A stretch of DNA of 64,000 bases from Vicia villosa (GCF_029867415.1 NC_081184.1:78590364-78654363), one strand, 5' to 3'; shown: positions 47,101 through 58,562, numbered from the stretch's first letter. A program made the numbers and translations. Notes: generated by a model not told the origin, from the sequence alone.

Positions 47101-47120
47101 TGGATTTATGCCCAGAATGA
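43986..47120 (+). CDS. pol: Sirevirus Pol: protease, integrase, RT, RNase H (1044 codons open)
   Basis: Open from 43986 to TGA 47118-47120, in a frame shifted from gag. Protease: WYLDSGCSRHMTG near residues 16-28. Integrase finger: WHRRLGHASL near 146 and CEACQKGK. Catalytic residues of the integrase core are all present: Asp in LLHIDLFGP (~210), Asp in VRSDHGGEF (~272), Glu in VVERKNRT (~311). RT: KWVFRNKL (~581), YQMDVKSAFLNG (~642), YGLKQAPRAWYE, active site YVDDIIFG (~729). RNase H: LSTTEAEYVAAA (~931) and DIFTKPLAEDRF (~1019). It has no own good start codon before the protease and would normally be made as part of Gag-Pol, so expression needs a frame change. No env-like frame follows. 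Confidence 0.95.
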   Translation: MQISLAARRTKHNMSWYLDSGCSRHMTGRRSMFQDLVLKSGGEVKFGGDQKGKIIGSGTIKSGNSPSISNVLLVEGLTHNLLSISQLSDNGYDIIFNQKSCKAVNQKDGSILFTGKRKNNIYKTDLQDLMSQKVTCLMSVSEEQWVWHRRLGHASLRKISQINKLNLVRGLPNLKFKSDALCEACQKGKFSKPAFKSKNVVSTSRPLELLHIDLFGPVKTASVRGKKYGLVIVDDYSRWTWVKFLKHKDETHSVFFDFCIQIQSEKECKIIKVRSDHGGEFENRSFEEFFKENGIAHDFSCPRTPQQNGVVERKNRTLQEMARTMINETNMAKHFWAEAINTACYIQNRISIRPILNKTPYELWKNRKPNISYFHPFGCVCFILNTKDHLGKFDSKAQKCFLLGYSERSKGYRVYNTETLIVEESINIRFDDKLGSEKPKQFDNFADFDIDISEAVEPRSNASEAELPRSKEPEDQVSASLEDLSISEEPSVRRSSRLISGHPEDVILGKKDDPIRTRAFLKNNADCQLGLVSLIEPTSVDHALEDPDWIIAMQEELNQFTRNDVWDLVPRPDGFNIIGTKWVFRNKLSEKGEVVRNKARLVAQGYSQQEGIDYTETFAPVARLESIRLLISFATQHNITLYQMDVKSAFLNGYIDEEVYVHQPPGFEDSMSPNHVFKLKKSLYGLKQAPRAWYERLSSFLLDNGFTRGKVDTTLFCKTFKRDILICQIYVDDIIFGTSNATLGKEFAKSMQAEFEMSMMGELKYFLGIQINQTSEGTYVHQTKYVKELLKKFNLLDCKEAKTPMHPTCILGKDEVSKKVDQKLYRGMIGSLLYLTASRPDILFSVCLCARFQSDPRESHLTVVKRILRYLKGTTNVGLVYRKSKEYNLVGFCDADYAGDRIERKSTSGSCQFLGSHLISWYSKKQATIALSTTEAEYVAAAGCSTQMLWMKSQLEDYQIFESNIPIFCDNTSAICLSKNPILHSKAKHIEIKHHFIRDYVQKGVISLNFVDTDHQWADIFTKPLAEDRFKFILKNISMDLCPE

Positions 47121-48935
47121 GAAGATGAGAAGTTCTCATGTATGAGTATCTTCTGAAATGAAAATGGATTATTTTTTTATATCAGAAGTTCTGATTGAAA
47201 TCTGTTAGAAATTATGATTCGGTTATTACTAACGTTTCATTGTCTAAGTTGATTCAGAACCTCTTTTAAAGTAAAACAGCTGTTACGTTTTATCTCGGGA
47301 TGGTAAACCTGTCGTTACTATTCATGGATAAACGTGCGTGCAGTTGAAGGGACACCGACCATAGGTAACTGTGCTAGTCACCTCATTTGTCTTTATTATC
47401 TCTCCTCACGTCACGTAACATTAAATGCTTTTCATCATTCGTTTCATTTTATTTTCCTTTTAAATACTCTTCAAACTCTTCTCTTTCCCTCTCATCTTTC
47501 TCTATCTTTTTTTTTATCTTTTTTTTTGTAGGAAGATATGCTCAACTTCTATGTTGAGTTTCTTGACCGAATGTTTTTTTTAATTTTTGTAGTCATTTCC
47601 TCTTTGGAAATTCTACTTTGTATTTGCTAGGAATGTTTTTCATCTTGTTAAAACATAGGAACCTTTTGTAATATCTTTTGATTATCAATGAAAAGTTTCT
47701 TTGTGTTTTACATTCCAGTAAATGTTTTCTTTTGTCGTTTTATGCATCTGAATCTTTTTAAATTTTCTTTTTGATGTTATGACAAAAAGGGGGAGAAGAT
47801 AAATGATAAATGATTTGATTAAATCTATCAGTTGCTGGGTAAAGCTCCCACACATTCACTAACAAGAACTGCAAGTTCTATATGGTTTAAGTGTTTTGCA
47901 GGTACAGAGAAGTGAAGTGAATCTTCAGAAGCAAACACTAGAAGCAAAACCATAAGAAGCGTTATTCTGTAAAAGGAATAAGCTCTTGGAAACTGAAGCA
48001 AGCTGAGTGCTGTCAAGCTTCAGAGATCAGAAGCAAGAAAGAAGAATGAATTAGAAGCACTGATAATAGAATTTGAATATCATTGTCTATCCTGTTCTGA
48101 CAAAATTCTATTTGCTCTGATACATATAATGTTATGGCTCTGATACATTATTTGCTCTGATACATTATTTCAGCCTATATGGCTCTGATACATATAATGT
48201 GTTCAAACATACATTTTATGTTCTAACTCGTTCATGCTGACTTTTGTCGTTTAGTTTTTGTTCTGTAACATTTCAGGATGTAGAGATGCTCTGATGATGC
48301 TCTGGTACATCCAACAATGTTCTGATACAGATCTAGCATGAAGTGATGTTGGTAGACATTCAAAGTTCTGAAGCTATCCGAGGGAAGCAGAAATCAGAAG
48401 ATGTGAATGTTCTAAAAGATCCAGAAAACTCAAGTTCTGAAGCTGTCCTGAATGGAAGCAGAAGTCAGAAGCTGTGAATGTTCTGAAGATCAAAGAAATT
48501 CAAGTTCTGAAGCTGTCCTGAATGGAAGCAGAAGTCAGAAGCTGTGAATGTTCTGAAGATCAAAGAAATTCAAGTTCTGAAGCTGTCCACGATGGAAGCA
48601 GGAATCAGAAGCTGTGAGTGTTCTAAGGATCTAAAGAAATTCAAGTTCTGAAGCTGTCCAATGGAAGCAGAAGTCAGAAGCTATGAATTCTCTGAAGGCA
48701 GAAGCTTATATGATCGTCTCTACCGAAATAATCAGGGAAGTCTTTTATCAAAGTTCTTCGAGTATGTATTTCAGGGGGAGATTATTTATCTCAGGGGGAG
48801 ATTGTTAATCTCAGGGGGAGACATATTCATATGCTTATGCTATAGCTGTGTAATTTGTCTTTTGCCGTCTACTCTTTCTGATCGCAAATTCATATCATTT
48901 ATATATGTTTTTGTCATCATCAAAAAGGGGGAGAT
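47121..48935 (+). other. Sirevirus 3' noncoding region with repeats and several polypurine motifs
   Basis: 1.8 kb between pol and the 3' LTR with no env-like frame. Five imperfect repeats of about 70 bp (GTTCTGAAGCTGTCC, then GGAAGCAGAAGTCAGAAGC) run from 48365 to about 48700. GGGGGAGA-type motifs occur at about 47789, 48775, 48796, 48817 and finally 48927-48934 next to the LTR. GGCTCTGATACAT is repeated at 48110-48200. Multiplied polypurine motifs in this place are described for Sireviruses. Confidence 0.85.
48924..48935 (+). other. Polypurine tract of the young Sirevirus
   Basis: AAAGGGGGAGAT directly precedes the TG of the 3' LTR and is the likely plus-strand primer. It equals the tract at 34561-34572 of the old Sirevirus. 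Confidence 0.9.
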
Positions 48936-50202
48936 TGTTAGAACAAGATTTGTTCTTATCAATTATCTTAGTTTTGATGATAACAATAATATGAATTTTG
49001 CTTAAGATAATATGGTACTCTAATCCAATGCAATTTCCCTTTCAGGAAATATATATAAAGAGTACGCATAATTCAGCGCTCAGAAGTTGTGTCTCAAATG
49101 GTTCAGCATGCAACATCAGAACATGGTCTGGCAAGACATCAGAAGATGGTCGAAGCAGAATCAGAACATGGGTCTATGGAAGCATCAGAAGAACATGAGA
49201 TCAGAAGCACTGAAGCATCAGAAGATGGTATCACGCTCAGAAGCACTTCAAGGTCAGAAGATCAGAAGATGCTATGCACCAAGCTGTTTGACTCTGATGA
49301 TATTCAAACGTTATATTCACAAACATCAGATCAGAAGAAAGTACAGGTGGCAGACTACGCTGACTGACAAAAGGAACGTTAAAGCTACTAAAGGCAACGT
49401 CAGTAGACACAGCGTGAACAAGGCTCGAGGTAGTTGACAAAAGCGTATAACATTAAATGCGATGCTGTACGGAACACGCAAAGCATTAAATGCACTCAAC
49501 GGTCATCTTCTCAACGCCTATAAATATGAAGTTCTGATGAGAAGCAAGGTTAACGATTCTGCACCAAAACAACTTATATTAAACTTGCTGAAACGCTGTT
49601 CAAATCTAAACTCAGAATCTTCATCTTCATCAACTCACTACATTGCTGTTGTAATATCTTAGTGAGATTAAGCTTAAACGATTAAGAGAAATATCACAGT
49701 TGTGATTATCGCTTTTAAGAAGCATTTGTAATACTCTTAGATTGATTACATTAAGTTGTAAGTAACTAGAGTGATCGTGTTGATCAGAATACTCTAGGAA
49801 GTCTTAGCAGTTGGCTGAGCAGTTTGTAACTAGAGTGATCGTGTTGATCAGAATACTCTAGGGAAGTCTTAGGAGTGAACTAAGCCTAGAGTGATCGTGT
49901 TGATCAGTAGACTCTAGAAAAAGTCTTAGAGGGTATCTAAGCAGTTGTTCCTGGAGTGATCAGTGTGTGATCAGAAGACTCTGGAAGACTTAGTTGCGGA
50001 CTAAGTGGAAAACCATTGTAATCCGTGCGATTAGTGGATTAAATCCTCAGGTTGAGGTAAATCATCTCTGCGGGGGTGGACTGGAGTAGCTTCGTTAACA
50101 GCGAACCAGGATAAAAATAATTGTGCAATTTATTTTTATCGTCCAAGATTTAAAGTCACACTTATTCAATCCCCCCCTTTCTAAGTGTTTTTCTATCCTT
50201 CA
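48936..50202 (+). repeat. 3' LTR of the young Sirevirus (1267 bp)
   Basis: Same length and ends as the 5' LTR, with TATAAATA at 49519-49526. One base differs from the 5' copy near 49897. ATCGT follows at 50203-50207. Confidence 0.95.
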
Positions 50203-50207
50203 ATCGT

Positions 50208-50480
50208 ATCTTCAATTTAAGTCTATAAAAACCTAAACCTAGAAGGGCCCCCTTGAATACAAGGGAGACGAAGGGTGTCTAACACCTTCCTTCCATTTAA
50301 CCGACTCGCGAACTTAGAATCTCTAACCATAGGGTAATCAATTTAAATGGTGGTGACTCTTTACCTTAAAATTTAAACCTGGTTGCTACAGTCATCAACC
50401 AAGATCAATATGAATATTTTTGAATCATTTCAAGAGGGCACCAAGTACATGATATTTCTACTTGCATGTGAAAAAGCAAT
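50208..50480 (+). repeat. Ogre/Tat-related LTR tails after the young Sirevirus
   Basis: 50208-50390 continues the LTR interrupted at 40828: it has GTCTAACACCTTCC and GGTGGTGACTCT, the usual 3' landmarks of these LTRs, and ends GGTTGCTACA. 50391-50480 (GTCATCAACCAAGATC onward) is probably the resumption of the outer LTR interrupted at 39589, but that link rests on position only. Confidence 0.55.
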
Positions 50481-53400
50481 TGTAACACGGTGGGAGAACT
50501 GACTTTAAAAAATGTGCGGATAGCAAGACTCATCACCAACTTTTATTTTATCCAATTGGAAAGGCAAAAAGAACAGGAAAAATCTTTGAAAGATTTTGAG
50601 TTCGGGGTAGTTATACAAAGGGAAGGTGTAAGCACCCTTTATATCCATGGTTATCCATGGGCTCTTAATTTCTTAGCTCACTTTAATTGTTTGAAATGTT
50701 TGATTTGTGTAGTGTGTGTTTAGAAAAACAGTTTGTAGAAGAACTTGACTTTGTAATGATTCATCATTCGAATATATACAAAGTACTTGTCTTGAAAAGA
50801 GTTTTTGAAAAGCGAGGTGTGAAAAGCATTTTGAATTTTGAATTGATTGTGAGCAAGCAGTTAAGCGCTACCTACCCTAAGTTCGTCTTTCTTGTTCTTT
50901 AAGTCTTTTGTTTGAAGGGGTTATCCATACCAATTACTAAATAGGTAGTCCTTTCATCGGATGTAATCGGGTCATCGAGGGCCATCGTTTGTCATAAGGC
51001 TATCCATACCATAAGAAGGGTAGGAAGTCTTAAGAAAGGATATGAATATTCATTTAGGCAACCAGTAAGGATACCTTAGCATTCAAAGGGACGATCATCA
51101 TTTATCGAGGCAACATTGAGGGACAAGATCATTTTTAATCATAGGCAACTCGAAGGGACTATGATTTTTTATGATGACTTTATCATAGGCAGCAGGCTAA
51201 GGTATCCCTACATTCGAGGGACTTCACTATTTAATCGAAGGCAGCATAAGAGGAATTACCCTAAAGGTGTGTGTGTGAAACAATAGTGATTGATTTATAT
51301 TAATCATGAAAAATTAGGGTTATTCTATGTTTCCTTTAGTTTTCCATACAATCCTATTCAATTTCTAATAGTTATATAGTGCAGGAATTTAAAGGCAGGA
51401 AATAAAACCTACGCTATTACAAGGCTTTGGAGAGGGGGAATTACAAACCAAAAACTGGGGGAAAGGCAAAAATAAAAGTGCATAAACTGTAAACCTACAA
51501 GTATAACAAGGCTTTGGAGAAGTTACAACAAAAAGAGGAAGAATCGAGCGCGAAAATAAACCTAAAATTATTATAAGCCCGAAGCAATTACAAAATAAGA
51601 CAGAAGAAACTCGTATGATTGAAAGGAAAATAAAAATAAAAATAAAAATAAAAAGGGGAAATTAAAAAAGGTTTTTGAGATTGAAACCCTAAAGATAAAC
51701 CCTAATTTTAAAAAAAATAATTTTATAAAAGAAGGTTAGTTAACAAACCTAAAAAAAAATTGAGTTAATGGACAACACCTACCTTAAGGTTTCTAAGGTT
51801 TACCTAGGATTTTGAAGTCGAGGCTAAACAAACCTAAAATTAATTATTGCTTAAAAACCTAATTAATTTAGATAACTAATCCTAATTACATTAAAATGTT
51901 AACCCTAATTAATCTAATTATCCTAATTAATTGACCTAATTATTCTAATTAATTAAATTATTTAATTAAAATTAATTATTTAAGTATTTATGCTAATTTA
52001 AATTAATTAACTAACCTCATTAATTAATTAATATAAAAATTAAAACTCCATTTTATTAATTAAAATATAAAAACTTGATTTTATAAATTAAAATAAGTTT
52101 ATAAAAAAATAGTTTTTTAGAAAAAAAAGAAAAAAAGTTTAGTTTAAAAAGGGTTTTTTAGTTAAGGAGGAAAAGTAATTAAATCAAATAAATAAAAGAA
52201 AATAAATAAAATAAAATAAAAATAAAGGAAAACCTGGGCGTGATTCAGTGTGGGGAGGCTCTAATGGTACATGGTACATATGCGCTAGCGCTTCTTGGTG
52301 CGTTGGATGCATAATTGAAACGATCCGAGGGCTGGAACGATGAGGGCGCACCAACTCACAAAGGCGAGAAACACCAGAACTGGTCTGATTCAAAATCAGA
52401 CGCGCGCGTAAACGAACCAATAGAAAGGCGCCACACAATCGTCTTCAACCTTTCGCCGTCTTCTTAGGCCTGAAGATACCTTTACCTACAGACAAGTCCG
52501 TCTCTATAGCCCCTGCCAAACACAACTAACGAAATACGCAAAAGAAATTAAAAGTAAAACCATGGATCAACTCGTTTTGATCCTCTGAGCACGACAGGGC
52601 CATGATTTAGCCTAAATTTGCCTTAAACGCAAAACCCCAAATTGGAGCTTCAAACCCTAGTAATGGAAGCCCATGGTACAAGCAATTAAACATCAATTAA
52701 ACTATCCAGAAACATTCATGGCATCATGGTAAACACGAATATGCAATCAAAACTCATTTATAATGTGTGAAATTATGGAATCGAGATTGAAAAATAAAGG
52801 TCAAACCATGAGGTACTGAGACGTGTTCTTGGTGCTTCGATGCTCTAGGATGAGTGGAAAACGTTTAGTGAATCTTCAGGGATGCGTTTAGACCTTCAAA
52901 ACACCTTGTATCAATCTCAAACTCCAAGAACGATTTTAACTATTTCTTGATTTTGAAAGAACTCAGTTAGGGTCTCTTAGGCTGCAAAAACGTGCCCTTT
53001 AGGTCTGGAATGCTTATGCATATATAGGAGATCCAATTAGGTTAAAAAAATTGAATTGAATCCTCTTGAATCCATGATTTGCAATTTGATTGAAATTGAT
53101 TTGTAAAATTTTCCAAATTGGTCCAATTTTGATTCAATCTTTCCAATCTTCATTAGCACGAATTTTGATCACATATAATGTCTAATTGGGTATTGGATTT
53201 GGTTTAAAAACTCTCCAATAAAATCTTTGATTTTTATTTAAATTATTTGATTTATATCATTTTTGGATTGGATATCTTTGATGACTTGAGGAACAAGATT
53301 GGATCATAAAAGATTGGGCTCCTTTGCAAAAAATCCAATTTGACCCTTATTTGCTTCACATATTTTACCAAAAATTGACCAATTTGAAAAAGCATATCTC

Positions 53401-53637
53401 CCTCAATTTTTAAGATATGAAAGTGTTCTAGGACTTTTTGGAAAGCCCAAGATGTCCTCTACAATCCAAATTGGGACCTTTTCTGAATTTGGAGATTTTA
53501 TCTTAATGATATTGGCTTTGACAAGAAACTGCTTTTGGTTGACTTTCAAAAAGAACCTGTAATGTTTTGGCTCATATCTTTCAAGTGAAGCATATTTGGC
53601 CTTGGCTTTAGAGAGGCAAAGTTGTAGAGAATTAGAG
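50481..53637 (-). repeat. Ogre-type LTR, minus strand, 5' truncated
   Basis: On the minus strand the order matches the solo LTR at 19180-23005: TATATATGC at about 53021, a GC-rich part near 52250-52440, long AT-rich DNA at 51600-52180, a segment with TACGCTATTAC near 51400 (inverse of GTAATAGCG at 22171), and GAGCCCATGGATAACCATGG near 50650, shared with 22756. The plus-strand left end is TGTAACACGG at 50481. The other end lacks the GGGGTATGACA expected for a complete LTR; it joins gypsy protease sequence at about 53637, so roughly the first kilobase of the LTR is gone. Confidence 0.75.
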
Positions 53638-53991
53638 TTCCTTCATCTGTTTGACCGACATAGTCAAATCCTCAACACTAACCTCTTCAGGAAAGATAAC
53701 CGTCTTCGTAAAACAATTGATATGAACTCGATTAAATTGTAACCAGTTCATCCCTAAAATGACGTCAAGTTGTTCAAGTGGAAGGAACACTAAGTCCGTT
53801 CAAAACTTTCTACCAAATATGTCAATAGGACACTTCAAACAAATAGATGAAGTAGTTACTGAACCCGACGCAGGAGTGTCAATAACCATACTTCCATGAA
53901 TAATAGATATTTCTAATCCCAATCGTTGAGCACAGTCCAATGAAATGAACGAATGAGTCGCTCCAGTATCAATAATTGCAACTAAAGGTGT
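53638..53991 (-). pseudogene. pol: Gypsy aspartic protease fragment
   Basis: Read on the minus strand from 53991, the frame gives TPLVAIIDTGATHSFISLDC with the active-site Asp-Thr-Gly, and later DVILGMNWL, the conserved second half of plant Ty3-gypsy proteases. One stop interrupts it after FGRKF (TGA near 53799). It ends at KQMKEL, where the Ogre-type LTR begins. It joins in frame to the gag part at 58563 once the solo LTR and one GGTGT copy are removed. Confidence 0.9.
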
Positions 53992-56900
53992 TGTCGCACG
54001 CTCGCGAAAAATGAACAGAGTCGCCACCAATATATTTATTCCATAAGGGAAAGGAATATCAGAAAACCTGAGAAAGGAAGGAACAAGGTCTCGCGACCAG
54101 AGAATCAAGGTACGGGAGTCGGTTACGCAAGGGGAAGGTGCTAGCACCCCTCGCGCCCATCGTACTCGATGGTATCCACCTATGTCTGCTTCTATCTAAA
54201 GGGTGTATATCTATGTCTATGTCTAAATGCGAATGAATGCAAAATGTAGGGAAAATAAAGAATTGTACTCGCACGGGCCCTACCCCGCTGCCTACGTATC
54301 CTTTTCAGGAATCAGAGTTACCGTAGCTCGGCTCACGATTTTATGTTTGTTTTGTGTTTTTTAGCTGGGCGGCGTTAACGTTCGCTCTCTTGCATAAGGG
54401 ATCGACCTACGATGCGTACGAGCGGAAATAACAGTGCCCTTAGGTGCCAACGAGGCAAAAGAAAAAGAAATGATTGGTTTGTGTCTTTTAGGGTAGATGA
54501 GTGATGAACAGTTCCCAATACCGGGCCACTCACCACTTTCTCTACTTTGTTTTAATTTGAACCATTGTTAGGTGTTTTATGTGTTTTGGTTGTGTATGTT
54601 TTAAGGGAATTTACTTTGCGATTCGAATCACATAACAATGTATAATGATCGAGAAGCAGATTAGGGAATGAATCCCACTCACTTCCATCCCATTATGTAA
54701 TGTTCGAGAAACAGATTAGGGAATGAATCCCACTCATTTCTCTCCCATTAATTAATGTTTGAGAAACAGATTAGGGAATTAATCCCACTCATTTCTCTCC
54801 CATTAAGTAGTGACCGAGAAACAAATTAGGGAATGAATCCCACTCATTTCTCTATCACTTTCTTAATGTGATTCGCATCTTCCTTTTATTAAGTATTTTA
54901 GGAGTTGAAAAGAAAAAGAATGCAATAGGGAACTAATCCTAACTTCTAATCTAAGTTATTCTAATTCCTATTTCTAAAGTTAACATGGTAATGAGATAGA
55001 TTTTAAAAGGAGCATTAAAATGGTATAACAAAGTAGGCCAAAAATATGGCCAAAAACAAGTGAAGAATTACACAACAATTATGCAAAAATAACATGGAAC
55101 TAGCACAAAACAATTCGAGTACTAATGCAAAATTACACTAAAAGATACTACCATTTTTATGCGTTTTTTATGAAAGAGAAGTCAAAAGATTAATGTCAAA
55201 ATCAACCTAAAAATTCTACTATTTTTATGAGTTTTTCATGGGAAAATATTACCTAAAAATCTAACAAACTAATGAAGGTTTTATCATGTTTTTAATCAAT
55301 TTAAAAGAAAAGATTATTTGTGAAATGAGTCTAAAATTTAGTCATTGATTTTGTACATTTTATATGGTTTAAAATTGGAGTTATGAGCTAAAAAATAAAA
55401 GCAAAACAAAATAAAATAAAACTCTAATCTACACTGCCGGGGGTGCGGTAGCTGTTTTCAAATTAAACTAAAACTATGTTAATATTCGAAATTGGGCCCA
55501 AAACAGGGGGTGGAAAAAGTAGGGCGCTCAGGCCCATGGTTATTAAACTGGTGGTGTATTAGTACACGAGGAGTGTATTTCAGAAACAGGGCAAAGCCCA
55601 AGCGCGCTACGGCCCAATGCCTCACTCACTAACCTTCCATTTTATTTACACTTTTTATTCATTGTTCCAGCCATCATTTGTATCATCATTTATTCTTATC
55701 TAATGTATCATTGCATAGGGAACGTGACTAGCATGGGTATCAGCATGAATATCAATTGGTCAAGGTTGGATTTAAATGAAGGAAAAGACAAAAACGCTAC
55801 CGGCCAATCACAGAGCTACACATCCATGGTAAATAATTATAACAAGACAAAAAATAGCCAAACACTGGGAAACTAGGCCAATACACACGTGCCACGTCAT
55901 TTCATCATGCAAGCAAATAACAGAAACTCAGACGCCGGAGGTCCACCTCCGGTCGTCTTCTCCGGTAATCCTACGGCGGCGATTTCAACATTTTTCCAGA
56001 CATTTAAAAGCGCACACCTGCTTACTCGAAAATCCAAGCTAAACTCGAATCTACCATTGGTTTTCCGCGGTTCCTCCCCTGTTCACGAAACAGAGAACGT
56101 TTGCAACACTCTAACCTCTAACAATCTTGTCAAAACGTGTATTAAACAATTCAAACGCCTCTTGCATACTCACAAAACCTAGGTCTACGCTTCAAACCGT
56201 TTTATCATACACATTTCGAACACATGGATTCAGACTCAGCTTAACCAGATTCAAGCATAAACATTGAGCAAGATTAAACACTCTCAGATGCACATGCTCT
56301 ACAGATTATTGCTAAAATGCCAAGGGAGATTCACGTGCTTACTTGTTGATGATCTTCGAACGAAGAAACCAGGAAGCTTCAAGATTTGTGTGCTACTGAT
56401 TTGAGAGTACTTTGACCTTGAGAACTTAACGACAACGTAACCAGCTTCAAAGATCCATGGAAAACGACTGTGCTTGTCTCAAATCTGTGTAGACGGAGAG
56501 CGAGGTGAGGTTGCCGATACTTTGTGAGGAAAACGGCGGAGGAGAGTTGTTAGTGTGGTGGTTAGGGGTGGCGACGAGTTGAAAGTGATGATCGAAGGGA
56601 TGCAATGGTGGTGAAGGAAGCAGTTGCGGTGGTTTTAGAGTTTGTTACGGTGTATAACAAACTTTTTGGGGGAGGTTGAGAGAGAGAGGAGAAGGGAGTG
56701 AGGAGAGATAGATGAGAGAGGACAGAATGGAGAGAGTGAGGCGTAATGAGAGAGAGGGTTTGTGAAACTGAAAAAGAGAAAAATGAAGTCCGAAGTGAGT
56801 GTGTAAGGTGAGGGTGCTTATATAGTGTGAGGTATGAGTGTGCATGATGATTATGGTGTGCAGCTTCGCAGCGTAATATTTTCCTCCTCAAACTTAAGGA

Positions 56901-58557
56901 ACAAGTGTTTCTTCTTATAGCAAAGCTTGCCCTCTCTTTTGTTCTTGCATGAGTGGCATGGTTTAATGGAGTAATGGTAGTGATGGCTATTAAAAAAATG
57001 CTGCAAATTCTGCCTTGAATCTTACTGCATGCATGAATTAAGTTTTTATCTTTGTATACTTGTTTGCAACGAACAGTCAATGCCCTCACTTTTCATACCA
57101 AGAACTCCCACTACTATTCACCATTTGTTTCAATTTTGCTTCGGCGTCGTAGAGGACCTGGAAATGAACAAGACTCGTGTTGAAACTATAAGGTGGAAAC
57201 ACTTGTAGCTCATGCAAGATTGCTTAAAACATGATGCCATGCAACTTTGTAGGGTTCGCTCACGCATGCCCCGGATATTGGCTTGTGCTTAGGTCAACAT
57301 TCATCTTTCTAGGCAAGTGACTTAGGAGCTTCGTATCTTATGCAATAGGTCATCAATTTCCATGAATATTGGACAATTGAAAAGAGGTTATGGGATAGAA
57401 TAGCTTGGCATTGGTAACAATTCAAGGAGTTATCCACAATTCTCTAAAATGGACCTCACATCTAGCGTGCCACCTGTTTGAAGAAACGCTCGCGTATGAC
57501 TTGGATCCTGGCCCTTATCTTTGGTCATGCGTATCTTGGCAAGGTTATGACTTTAAGACCATTTATCTTGACAACCACTTAACAAAAACCCAAGGTCCCT
57601 AGTTTATTGGATAAAAGACATGGAGAAGAGTATTTTGATACCAAACTTGAGTTCATGAAATGCTTATAACTCTCTAGAACTCATCTTGAAAGTGGCACGC
57701 CATGTGCTTGATCAATTGCCTACTGCTTGCCCAGAAGCTGCCCAACAACATGACTTGCACAAGTCTGAAATTTCCAACTTGTCTCATTCGTAACTCTTGA
57801 TTCATGCCTTATTTGACAAAACTCCCAACTACAATATTGTAGAGGGCTATGAAATGAACATTTTTGGTGTTGAACTTGTTTTGAAATGGAGCCTCTAAGT
57901 TTGTGCAAAATGAACCTGAAGTGGACTGGTCAACCAAATTTGGAAGCTCTAAAATTTCCAAATTTTTCTAAGTGTTAGGAACTTTCCCCTTTTGGCACTT
58001 CATAAATCAACTAACTTTCTATTTTTGGACAATTTTGAGAAATTCTTGATTTTATACACTTCTTTGACTTTCTTTGACCGATTTTCCACCCCGAGTCAAT
58101 ATTTGACAGTTGACATTGATTTTGACCCAAAAGTCAACATTTCCCTGATTTTCCCGACTATTGATGAAATTCCCGATTAAATCTCTTCCAGTCAAATCCA
58201 GTCAAACAAACACATCCACATAGTCAGTATGAGAGCTTCCCATTCATAGAATCCACTCCTGATTAAATGTTGACCAGAAAGTCAACTGGTTGACTTTGGT
58301 CAAGGAAACCCTAATTAAGAGGATCAGATGACTTCTACACTTCTACACTTCTACACTTGCCAATGCTATGAACTGGATGAAAACCCTGATTTCAAGAGGT
58401 CTTGGGCAAGCTGATGACACCCCACATTAGGCTTCAAGTCTCTCCTTCTGGCCAAGGACCAATGATACAGATGCATGCAATGATATGACCTAAATGGATG
58501 TATGTTTATGAGTTGTAAGCCAGATAAATAAGGGTAGGACAAATTTGGGGTATGACA
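53992..58557 (-). mobile_element. Ogre-type solo LTR (4566 bp) splitting the gypsy gag-protease junction
   Basis: On the minus strand it begins TGTCATACCCC (58557) and ends GTGCGACA (53992), flanked by GGTGT at 53987-53991 and 58558-58562. No coding region is inside. GGTGGCGACTCTGTTC and GTGCTAGCACC in the 3' part match the other long LTRs. A TATA box reads TATATAAG near 56825-56817 on the minus strand. Four 55-61 bp repeats lie at 54642-54870. The LTR is ~20% longer than the one at 19180. Confidence 0.88.
54642..54870. repeat. Four tandem ~60-bp repeats in the solo LTR
   Basis: Each unit reads GAGAAACAGATTAGGGAAT, then GAATCCCACTCATTTCTCTC and CCATTA with small changes, four times in a row. 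GGGAATgaATCCC forms a short inverted pair inside each unit. Confidence 0.9.
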
Positions 58558-58562
58558 GGTGT

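Larger units (their letters stand above)
40829..50202 (+). mobile_element. Young Ty1-copia Sirevirus (9374 bp), structurally complete
   Basis: LTRs of 1267 bp at 40829-42095 and 48936-50202, offset exactly 8107 bp, are flanked by the duplication ATCGT (40824-40828 and 50203-50207). I found one LTR difference, C at about 41790 against T at about 49897. The order is PBS, gag, protease, integrase, RT, RNase H, a 1.8-kb 3' noncoding region and a polypurine tract. Size, a long gag with a coiled-coil-like extension and multiplied GGGGGAGA motifs fit the Sirevirus genus. Gag has a TAG, and pol lies in another frame, so autonomy is doubtful despite its youth. Confidence 0.95.

Noticed and set aside
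47121..48935. Env-like gene after Sirevirus pol
   Set aside because: Some SIRE-type elements have an env-like frame here, but no long frame, signal peptide or membrane segment was seen; the region is repeats and polypurine motifs.
56562..57089. 175-codon minus-strand frame rich in Ser, Leu and His
   Set aside because: It lies across the TATA box and leader of a solo LTR in CT-rich DNA, with no domain. Taken as chance.
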